From Hypsibius dujardini (taxonomy: Eukaryota; Tardigrada; Eutardigrada; Parachela; Hypsibiidae), in contig LRSR01009839.1 of assembly GCA_001579985.1 (NCBI GenBank), positions 1 to 33,190 of the forward strand: a stretch of 33,190 nt of DNA, in the 5' to 3' direction. The first letter of the stretch is position 1. Every line of letters starts with the position of its first letter. A program made the translations under genes and the position numbers. The notes under the pieces were generated by a model that was given only the letters and a program-made list of their open reading frames with translations, made no database searches and was not told where the DNA came from. Below, piece after piece: positions 24,974-33,190 of this stretch.

Positions 24974-27098
24974 ATGGCTACAGTAGCAGTTCCCGTTCCG
25001 CGCCCCTCGGCGAAGGAACGTCTGACCGCGTTACGGGCAACAGCCGAGAGTGCGTACATCGACCCCTCACAGAGCATCATTCGATATTACCGTTCCAGCA
25101 AGCAGCTGTACGAGACTGCCTCGTACGAAGCGAACCACGGAAACAACGAAAAGGCGTACATGCTGATTATGAGGTAGGCCGAACAGGTTGCTTCATTGAT
25201 TTGCTGTTGATGTCGTACTGCGATTTGGTCGTTGATTCGAACGGTTGATTGATCGATTGGATCGGCAAAGTTGCTGCAATGACGCAGAATTGACTGTGTT
25301 CACCATTCGTACAAACTTAAAACAGTTTATTTTGTTTCTGTTGTCGTTGCCTTTTTATTTTCGGTGGCAGAATTTATGCGAGCACATGAGTGGTCGGTTC
25401 GGTAACTTCGGTGGTCTGACACAAAGGCCTGGCAGCAGACTAGGGACTAACAGTTTGCTGAGAAACTAAAGCTTTGATTGATTGATCTCTTCAGTCATAT
25501 GCCGCGAAGATCTTTTTTCGCATCAAGTGGATTGGTTTGACAGTTCGATTGATTGATTTCTTTACATCATACTAGAATGCACGTGGTAAAAACTTTGCAC
25601 TGACTGAGTTAAGCAATTTAACTCGGTTGGGTATAAAGCTTTGTCTTGAACGAGTTAAATAGCTTAACTCGGTTAGAGCAAAGTTTTTGCCACATGTGTA
25701 CGCTTTTTAGTGTTTTCATCAATTGATTGATATGCACGATGTGGTGTGGAAGAGTATTTCAAATTGGTTGCTTCTCTTCACCTCAGATTTTTGGATTTGT
25801 ACGTCACGCGGATCCCAAAACATCCAAAATACCACAGTGTCCCGGAGGATCTTCGCAACTCGACAAAGGCTCTCATAAAAAAGGCACTCGATCTCGGTCA
25901 GGACCTCAAGATCAAACTGCTGGCAGACTTTGAGAATGAAATCAAACTGGAGGAAGAGGACGAACTCAATCGACAACGAGCACTTCAACGCAACGAAGAC
26001 AAGTCCAGCGACCTGGACGATTTGGTAGACCGAATCGGAAGACTGAATGCTTTGCATGATGGCGAATCGCTCGGATTCCCTCGTCCAGCTGGGGAAGACG
26101 GTGGGGAGAACTTCGCAATCCACCAGGCACACGAGACTTGGCCGGCGGATATTAGTGGGGCCCGAATCGGAACGGAAGCGTGGCCATCAAATGAGAATGA
26201 AGACTTTTCGCCCACTCATCCAGTTCATCCCACGGTGGATCGGTCTACAAAACCTCGCGCGCCCCCTCGCGGACGGATCTCCAGTGAGACGCTACGTCCG
26301 GTGCGGGTGCCGGCCGGTTTGGTGAAGCTCTTCTCCGACGCAGCGAAGGAAAACACAATGTTTAAGGTGCGGAGTTATATGACACTTTTTCCCAGAAGTC
26401 TTTCACATAGGAACTACGTATTCACCTTTCCTGATCGGCGAGACGATGACCTGTTTTCTTGGCAAGGTGGACGTACTTTAACCGTATGGCGTTTCTCATT
26501 ATTACTTTAGAACATCGAAACATGTGGGAACTTGTGGGGCGTGAGGGAGAGCGGGTCGTATGTGGTGACACATGTCTTGATCCCTAATCAGAAGGGTACG
26601 GATTCCTATTGTGAGGACCTGGATGAAGGCACGGTGGCCGAGTACGCCATTACAAGGGATCTCATTCAGCTCGGGTGGATTCACACGCATCCCTCGCAGA
26701 CCGCGTTCTTATCGAGCGTGGACATGCATATGCAGGTATTCCGTGTTAGACGTACCGGTAGTAGTGGCCATACTCGGGTTATGAGTTCAAAGGCAGAAAA
26801 CTCAGTAGACTTGATCTTATTGATTGTAAAGTGTTTAGCGGCCTAATCCAGATTATTATCATTTGTTTTGCAGCACGGTTACCAAATCATGCTCCCGGAA
26901 GCGATAGCCATTGTCCTCGCTCCCACATACGACGATGTCGGCTTCTTCCGACTGACTGATTACGGGATGGACATTGTTTCGAGATGCCGCGAAGGCACCA
27001 CATTCCACACGCACGATGACATTCAGCCGCTGTTCGACCTGGCGGAGGAAGTCCTTCTGGATGACACTCTCCCCGCCAAAATTGAAGACTTTCGTTGA
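24974..27098 (+). CDS. STAMBP: AMSH/STAMBP-type JAMM deubiquitinase
   Basis: Four exons, 24974-25173, 25787-26366, 26511-26735 and 26874-27098, in phases 2, 0 and 0, give 409 residues (human AMSH is 424). The enzyme is a zinc metalloprotease that cuts Lys63-linked ubiquitin chains from cargo at endosomes with STAM and ESCRT. Residues 1 to about 110 form the MIT/USP8-type helical domain; a charged coiled-coil follows; P215-T-V-D-R-S-T-K-P223 is an exact match to the STAM SH3-binding motif PX(V/I)(D/N)RXXKP. The JAMM domain holds E263, H318-T-H320 and D331 within HTHPSQTAFLSSVD, and C373, H380 and H382 that fit the second, structural zinc of AMSH. All catalytic residues are present, so it should be active. 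Intron 1 carries an inverted-repeat element at 25580-25696. Confidence 0.97.
25580..25696. mobile_element. Short inverted-repeat element in AMSH intron 1
   Basis: Arms of about 50 bp (left GTGGTAAAAACTTTGCACTG..., right the complement of GTGGCAAAAACTTTGCTCTA...) each end in a GAGTTAA-AACTCG motif, so each arm also folds on itself. The 117-bp element has no coding content. Confidence 0.8.
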
Positions 27099-27292
27099 CG
27101 AACTGTGGGCTGGACTGCGAGATCAACCGTGAACGACAGATGTCATTGGAAGTTTTTGTTATTTTTTATTGTGGCGTAATGTCTGCGCCGTTTTTCTGGT
27201 CTGGATGCGTTCATTTTCTTCCTGATAAACAGATTATGTCTTGAAGAAACTAAAACTTGACCATGTACTTGTACTGTACTGTGTAAAAGGCG

Positions 27293-28158
27293 TCACTTCT
27301 GTCCGACGTTGCGGACGAGTTGACTGGTGATGTTTCCGGTCTGGCGGATGGAATCTCCCCACGTGTGAACGAGAGCACCGCCGGCTGATGCGAGGTTATC
27401 TCTGATGACAGCCGTCTTGTTCTCAACTCGATGGACGGTGTCGACCACTCCTTGGACTTGTGTCGCCACCATCTGTTTGGCTCCTCCGATGATGAAAGCG
27501 ATCAGTCCGACCTTCAACATGAATAACCTCTGCATATGAGGAACGTACGAAGTCAGCGAGTCAGACAAGTACATACGATAGAGTCCCGAATCGCTTCAAC
27601 GCCGCCGATCATGTTGTTCCTGATGGTCTGCAGCTGGTCGTTCGAATCGGCGCTTCCCGTACTTCCTTGGTTGGGGATGAGTTGGCCCGACTGAAACCCG
27701 GTGCCATCAGACTGGAAAAAGCAGATAGAATTACGTGTAAATCTTTTGTTTCAGATTGTCTGAATGTTGTCTGCTTGGTGCACTCGCATAGATATATATT
27801 TGCCTGACTCGCTGACTTCACACGTTTGTTCATACACAAGGTGTTTAATGTCCATGTCCATATCTCAATGTAATTCGGTTCTAATTTCCTCCTTAATGAA
27901 GTTAGTTACGCTGCTACTCAAAAAGCTGAGCCCCAAGTTAGAGGTTTCGCTATGTACGATACCTGAGGTAACAGTACGATACTTGAGGTAACAGTACGGT
28001 ACCTGAGGTAACGCGAACGTCCCGTCGTTGCCGGGTACGCCACTGTTCGGATCCGTGCCCGCTGGAGCCATCGCCTGTGGGGCTGCCGTTCCCCGTAGTA
28101 TCATCCAACATGTCATGAACAAGAACTGCCAGAACAGAAACCTCCACGGAGACCCCAT
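27293..28158 (-). CDS. Orphan secreted or membrane protein, 175 residues
   Basis: Three exons, 28158-28003, 27711-27577 and 27529-27293, all joined in phase 0, give 175 residues. Residues 1 to about 30 (MGSPWRFLFWQFLFMTCWMI) are a strong signal peptide or anchor. A Gly/Pro/Asn-rich stretch follows; near residue 100 a second hydrophobic segment (FMLKVGLIAFIIGGAK) could be a transmembrane helix; the rest is polar and amphipathic (VQGVVDTVHRVENKTAVI, with one N-K-T sequon). I do not recognise a family. Splice sites are good and the frame stays open in all exons, which supports a real gene. It converges on AMSH with 194 bp between stop codons. The donor of exon 1 lies in a triplicated 20-bp sequence. 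Confidence 0.7.
27961..28012 (-). repeat. Triplicated 20-bp sequence carrying a splice donor
   Basis: Three copies begin at 27961, 27981 and 28001 (plus strand ACCTGAGGTAACAGTACGAT, ACTTGAGGTA..., ACCTGAGGTA...). On the minus strand each reads TTACCTCA(G/A)|GTA(C/T)CG, a possible 5' splice site. Only the copy at 28001-28002 keeps the frame into exon 2, because the unit is 20 bp. Confidence 0.85.
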
Positions 28159-28974
28159 GTCCTGTATGCTGATAACAATGGAAGCGTCACAGAAAGAAGA
28201 TCACCTCGCTATGAACCCAAAAAGCAGCACTCTTTAGTGTTACTGCGCAATTACAACTGGCCTTATGACATCCCAGGTGAATACTAGAACCGCTACCTAC
28301 GAGGCTACGAGGGTGTCATAGTGGAAGTACCAGGAAATGAGAGTAACCAGATTATTGTGCCAGGCATTGCAATATTACGAGAAGTCAACCGCAAGAACCG
28401 GTTGTTGCATTGGTGGCGCACCGGGAAAAACAGTCGACCCCCGCACCTTACTCACACAGGCTTTTCGTTGACGTACGCAGAAAGTTGAGGAGTGATGAGC
28501 TACATGTTCCGTGTACTTTGTCAACTTTGTTTTTTTTTGGTTCATGATGACTTGCAATAGTCACGCGTGTGTTTACCTTAGAGAGTACTTTGTTCACCGG
28601 CTGCTCGGTACTCCGATACAAAAGAGGGAACCCAGATCCATTCATATTGAAAGCGTAAAAGTATTTTCCAACTCTAACGACTGCTGCAGGAACTGATTAC
28701 AATTACGACAGTAGCTCCAAGAGGTACTATGTGCATTACGACGTCATGGTGTGGACCATCCACGACCGACAGGGTTTCAGTTGACGCGGGGACAAAGCAA
28801 GTTCCCAGACGACGAGCCAAATATTGTTGTGAGCAAAACGGTGATGGTCAGACTGGATATCAACCAAAATGCAATCGGCTCCCACGGTGTTTGTTTGTCT
28901 TGTCTCTTGATTCCAATCGGTCAAGCTCGGCAACAGACAAAGACAACAAAGCCGATTGGGGAGGTTAAATCATA
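28159..28974. other. Non-coding spacer
   Basis: Small open frames here overlap on both strands and match nothing I know. GCAATCGGCT (28871) and GCCGATTG (28951) form a loose inverted pair. The left part is expected to hold the promoter of the orphan secreted gene. Confidence 0.5.
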
Positions 28975-29613
28975 ATTCCACCCATGTTAGAGAGTTCTAC
29001 AAGCCACGTTAGAGGGCTTTACAAGCCACGTTAGAGGTTCTACAACCCACTTTAAAGAGTTCTACCGTCAACGTTAGAGAGTTCTACCGTCAACGTTAGA
29101 GGGCTTTACAACCCACGTTAGAGTTTTACAACCCACGTTAGAGCTCTACAACCCACGTTAGAGAGCTCTGAAACCCACGTTAGAGAGTTCTACAGAGAGC
29201 TACCCACGTTAGGGAGTTCTACAACCCACGTTAGAGAGTTCTACAACCCACGTTAGAGAGTTCTGCAGTCAACGTTAGAGAGTTCTACAACCCACGTTAG
29301 AGTTTTACAACCCACGTTAGAGAGTTCTACAGTCAACGTTAGAGAGTTCTAAAACCCACGTTAGAGAGTTCTACAACCCACCTTAGAGAGTTCTACTACC
29401 CACGTTAGCGAGTTCTACAGTCAACGACAAGATTGAGTACACTGGAGTGTCCGGGTATGGACAAAAGGGGCGGGGCAGGGATGCTTTTCAAACAATCGAA
29501 TAATCAATCACCTAACCACCCCTTGCTCCGCCCCTTTTGCCCATATCCCGAACCCTCCAGTGTACTCAATCTTGTCATTGATTGTACAACCCACGTTAGA
29601 GAGTTTTACAGTG
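28975..29613. repeat. 22-bp minisatellite CCCACGTTAGAGAGTTCTACAA
   Basis: About 20 copies of a unit with core CCCACGTTAGAGAGTTCTAC lie at 28975-29415, and one or two more after the inserted element, to about 29613. Units alternate between AACCCACG and AGTCAACG endings and several are shortened by 4-7 bp. An inverted-repeat element interrupts the array at 29416-29586. Confidence 0.95.
29416..29586. mobile_element. MITE inside the minisatellite, TACARTCAACGACAAG family
   Basis: Arms of about 60 bp are imperfect inverted repeats: left TACAGTCAACGACAAGATTG ..., right the complement of TACAATCAATGACAAGATTG .... Both continue through ACACTGGAG and AAAAGGGGCGG. The spacer is about 45 bp. The same family occurs at 8816-9267. 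The first bases (TACAGTCAACG) also occur as a unit variant in the surrounding minisatellite. Confidence 0.85.
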
Positions 29614-29929
29614 TTCAGCCGGTAAGTAAAATATCCCTTTTGTGGAAGCGAACAATGGGCAGCGGTTTAGATGGATGAGCTCTTGTCTCTTACGGATGGG
29701 CCATAAATGAATAGACTGTATGGCGAAATAAAACAGAATCAACAAACAAACAGGCAAAAAAATTAATATGCGGCACAATCGATAACCGTGTTGAGAGTAA
29801 CACTGAAAATTCATATCGACATTGACAATTAATTACATGCGCAAAATATTTTTGTAGTTAATGGTTGGTTGTTGTAGGGGCGGGACAAAAGGGTCTTCCA
29901 AGGGGGGGGGGAATAACATCGTCTGTCGT

Positions 29930-30681
29930 TCAGCTTTTCCCATTGTTGTGCACATGGACGTGATCATCCGATGAGGTGACGATGATGCCGGCAGCCTTGG
30001 CTCGTTTCTCCGCTTGTGTATCCCGATACGGCGTGATAAGTTTCTTGAATCGCTACAAACAGAACAAAAAATATTGCCATCGACAGTATCTACACGTAAT
30101 GAGGGCGACTCAGCAAAATTGGTTGTGGCTTGCGGGGAGCGGGATCAAACCTGACGAATGGTGCCGGAAGTCCTAATGAACTTATAGATAGCCATCAGTG
30201 GCATGCAGGACATTGAAGAAGCGGCAATCAGCCAGCCGATTCCGTTGGCCCAGCCGGGGTAGACGTACTTGTTGACCTCCAGCGGAGCGTAATTAACGAT
30301 ACCGTAGATGATGATGAACTAAGTGTGCGGTTAGAAGAACGTTTTTAGCTGGCTACATATACGGTACATGTACAACATAGACGACATCATTGTAACACTA
30401 CAATTTCGGGTGTCTAGTTGTTAAACGAATTGAACGATTGATTGGTCTGTAAAGTTTGGTTTGCCCATGGTGACTTACTAAGACGGCAGCGGGGGACACC
30501 CATTTCCAACATATCCGCCAAAAGATGCCAGGTGTGAAACCTAACATCTCATGGATGTCCTGGCAGATTCGCGAAATGCCTAACCCAAACAGCCCCAACA
30601 TTATATTCTCTTTACGAATTTCGCGCGCGCGCCTGTCTGTCTGTCTGTGTGCGTCTGTGTCTGTCTGTCTGTGTGCGTCTG

Positions 30682-30768
<87 letters not shown>

Positions 30769-32890
30769 GTCTGTCTGTGTCTGTCTGTGTCTGTGTGTCT
30801 GTGTGATGGTCGCTAGTTGGCAGCATTATTCTACGTACCGTAAATCCAGGACACAGCAATGCATTCCAGGAACACGGCCAGCATGAGAGAATACCCCGCC
30901 GCATAGGAATCCAGTAGCTGGACGATGTAGAAGCCGCCCTGTCAACCATGGACAATACGTATCACATTTTTGTTTCCGACACAGCTGATAAAAATACCTC
31001 CCTTTTTAAAATGATTTACATTATCCCATGTTTAAACTTAAAAAATAATCGGTTAAAGAGCAAAAAATCTAACTGATTCAGTCTCTAGTACAGTTACGGT
31101 AGTAGTCCACAGAAGCTCGTTTAGAGTCTTTGCAGGTCGGAATCAGGATCCCTCACGGTAGGGCCAGGGGGTGGGCAAAGGGGAAAAATGCATTTTTTCA
31201 AGATTGAACATATTATTCGGCCTCTTTTTCCTGATCATTTTGAAACTTGTGGGGGTGCGGGGGTTCGATTTCTAGTAAGCCCCCGTGATTTCAAAATATT
31301 TTCAGACATCAATTTCTCGTTCACATTTGAGGTTTGTTGAGTTTTAACATAAGTTCCCTATTAATGAATACAAATGGGAGGTTCAACATGTTCAAGACCG
31401 GTCCAAATTTGATGAACTGATTTTTTTGAAAGCATTTTAAATCCCGGGGAAGGGGTCTGGAATTCTGACCCCCAAATCCGCGCAAGTTTCCAAATAATCA
31501 GGGACAAGAGACTAAATTTTGGGATTCGATCTTGAAAAATGAACATTTTGCCCCTTTGCCCACCCCCTGGCCCTACCATGAGGGGTCCTGATTCCGACAT
31601 ATAAGGACCCTAAACGAGCCTCTGGTAGTGCACGATTACAGATGGACACCACTGTCGCGAGAATATTACCGCTAAATTAAACTGTATTAAAACGTGTGAG
31701 TTGCTGTTTTTTCCTGTTCTTGCTTCAAGCTTCGTTGTTGTATTTCTCACACAAATGTATACAGCACATATGATCAGCTTGGTAGTGCTGCAATGTACCT
31801 GAGTGCAGGTGGCAAGACCGGCGGCGAAGAAGTAGAAGGTGAAGAGACAGGCGACAAATATCTCCCGGTGCTTCTCAAACAGCGGCACCTCATCACTCAC
31901 ACCGGTAATGACCGCTTCCGATCCGGCGAAGGAGCTGTCAAGGCCGATTGTCAGCAGCATGAGGAAGAAGAAGATGGACCAAAACGTCGAGCCCGGCATG
32001 GTGGCGAGAGCCTCCGGGTAGACAACAAACACCAGGCCCGGTCCTTCCTGTGCCACACCCGCCACTTTTTTGTTCACCTTCCACGCCATGTACCTGCGAA
32101 ATGGAATGTCGTTGGAAGCAACAGTTCCGGAAACTGCCGATGGGATGAGGAAACAACACAATTCGTTCTGCCGAGGCTGCGAACTAACCCGAGAACACTG
32201 AAGATAACCAGTCCAGACAGGAAGGAAGTCAGCAGGTTAATGCAACTGGTCAGCATAGCGTCACTGTGTATAATGCAAGAGCTTAACTGTCACCGTTATA
32301 TAACTGTCACCTTGCCGTTATATAATTGTCACCTTGCCATTCTTATACAAAATTCTTTCACCGGATTTGAACCTCAAGGAACCGGTCTGTCATGTGATAA
32401 ATCAATTGATACGTACTAGTAGACGTTGTTGTTGAACTTGTTGTAAGATGCAAATGCCAACAGAACCTGCTCGGAATTGCAGACATCAAGTTCAGGTCGC
32501 AAAAATCACGCGTAAGTTCAGGTCGCAAAATCACGCGTAAGTTCAGGTCGCAAAAATCACGCGTAAGTTCAGGTCGCAAAATCACGCGTTAGTTCAGGTC
32601 GCAAAATCACGCGTAAATTGACTTTTAACTTACCCCGAATCCGGGCCCCAGCGAGAAGAAGACCTGGGTCGCTGCATCGACCCACACCTACGGTGGAATA
32701 TCCAACGAAAGTCATTATCGGTCGTGCTGGTACCTTGACGGGGTACCTTCCCTACCTGTGAGGTCGCGAGTTTTGAGAAGTCCGGGGAGAGATAATAGAC
32801 AATGCCATCGTACGAGCCGGGCAGGGTCACGCCTCGCACCAGAAGTGCGAGGAGTCCGATGTACGGGAAGATGGCGGTGAACCACACGAC
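29930..32890 (-). CDS. SLC6 Na+/Cl- dependent monoamine-type transporter, 3' part
   Basis: Nine exons (32890-32756, 32687-32634, 32466-32417, 32263-32189, 32093-31799, 30938-30839, 30579-30479, 30318-30151, 30052-29930) join in phase and give 366 residues from TM5 to the stop. TM1-4 lie beyond the right edge. SLC6 transporters reclaim neurotransmitters at the plasma membrane using the Na+ and Cl- gradients. Monoamine-type blocks: [14 protein letters not shown] (TM5), [30 protein letters not shown] (TM6), [44 protein letters not shown] (TM8; D and S of the Na2 site), [17 protein letters not shown]. Closest by eye to dopamine and serotonin transporters; the substrate is not settled. The cytoplasmic tail is His/Asn-rich and ends HVHNNGKS. 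Introns hold a TCTG array, a MITE and a 26-bp repeat. Confidence 0.93.
30629..30805. repeat. TCTG microsatellite in an SLC6 intron
   Basis: A run of TCTG with TCTGTG and TTTG interruptions lies just upstream of the acceptor of the 30579-30479 exon. It is about 40 tetranucleotides long and gives false Cys/Val/Ser-rich open frames on both strands. Confidence 0.95.
31111..31623. mobile_element. MITE with about 90-bp terminal inverted repeats
   Basis: Left arm 31111-31205 (AGAAGCTCGTTTAGAGTCTT...) and right arm about 31536-31623 are close reverse complements through TCGGAATCAGGA and GGTAGGGCCAGGGGGTGGGC. The element is 513 bp, non-coding, and lies in the SLC6 intron between the 32093-31799 and 30938-30839 exons. 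The target-site duplication is unclear. Confidence 0.85.
32485..32617. repeat. 26-bp tandem repeat in an SLC6 intron
   Basis: Five copies of AAGTTCAGGTCGCAAAAATC + ACGCGT (some one base shorter) fill most of the intron between the 32687-32634 and 32466-32417 exons. Confidence 0.95.
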
Positions 32891-33190
32891 CTAAAACGAA
32901 CAAATGGTTCCGTTCACCTCACAAGTTCTTTAATATACACGTCACACGTCACTGAGACAGACTGAAGGTATACTGCATGGCTTGGATTCGGTACGTGCAA
33001 ACACACACACAGACACACACAGACACACACACACACACACACAGACACACAGACACATACAGGCAAGGACTTTTTCGGCGAGAAATGGGAATTCAGGCAT
33101 GCACGTGGGAAGGTGTCAGACACTGAGACACACTGAAGGTAGACTGCATGGCTTGGATTCGGTACGTGTCTTCGTCGTACCCCGAAATGT
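32891..33190. other. SLC6 intron at the right edge, with duplication and CA array
   Basis: No earlier SLC6 exon is visible, so this is intron. A 48-bp block at 32950-32997 (CACTGAGACAGACTGAAGGT...) recurs at 33121-33168 with two differences, and a CACA/CAGA array (33000-33060) lies between the copies. Confidence 0.8.

Noticed and set aside
28975-29613. Possible CRISPR array (regular short repeats)
   Set aside because: The units are directly tandem with no unique spacers and vary by small indels; the genome is clearly animal. It is a minisatellite.

Overview
The window is nuclear DNA from an animal. Nearly every gene is split by short GT-AG introns (about 37 bp up to 1.4 kb). The recognisable proteins are conserved animal or eukaryotic ones: a VWA5A-like VIT/VWA protein, Mediator subunit MED8, protein phosphatase 1 catalytic subunit, the ribosome-biogenesis factor UTP14, the deubiquitinase AMSH/STAMBP and a monoamine-type SLC6 transporter. 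The monoamine transporter and the compact layout suggest a small bilaterian invertebrate. A tardigrade is a guess from the style of the genome (many GATT-type microsatellites, short introns) and is not proven by anything here. I joined exons by hand, requiring matching splice phases and open reading frames.

Layout. 1-1630: non-coding, with a fold-back repeat. 1797-2697 (+): secreted precursor with a Gly-Tyr-rich C-terminus after a furin-like site. About 2890-3790: decayed partial copy of the VWA5A-like gene, followed by a CAGA microsatellite. 4722-8445 (-): twelve-exon nuclear-type gene with a VKEP heptad array, a Tudor-like domain and an internal ubiquitin-like domain ending in Gly-Gly-Gly; it has two reading-frame conflicts. 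8446-9969: three inverted-repeat elements. 9970-13340 (-): VWA5A-like gene, divergent from MED8 (13857-16178, +). 16931-21102 (-): PP1, complete in seven exons, convergent with MED8 and divergent from UTP14 (21623-24321, +). 24974-27098 (+): AMSH/STAMBP, complete in four exons. 27293-28158 (-): orphan secreted protein. 28975-29610: minisatellite carrying an inverted-repeat element. 29930-32890 (-): last nine visible exons of an SLC6 transporter whose start lies beyond the right edge.

The genes do not form one pathway. They are mostly housekeeping functions (transcription, phosphatase signalling, rRNA processing, endosomal deubiquitination) arranged as head-to-head pairs with promoters of about 500 bp. 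The unusual material is the GY-rich precursor, the Tudor/ubiquitin-like protein and its frame breaks, the partial gene duplication, a triplicated splice donor, and a dense set of short inverted-repeat (MITE-like) elements and minisatellites in introns and spacers.
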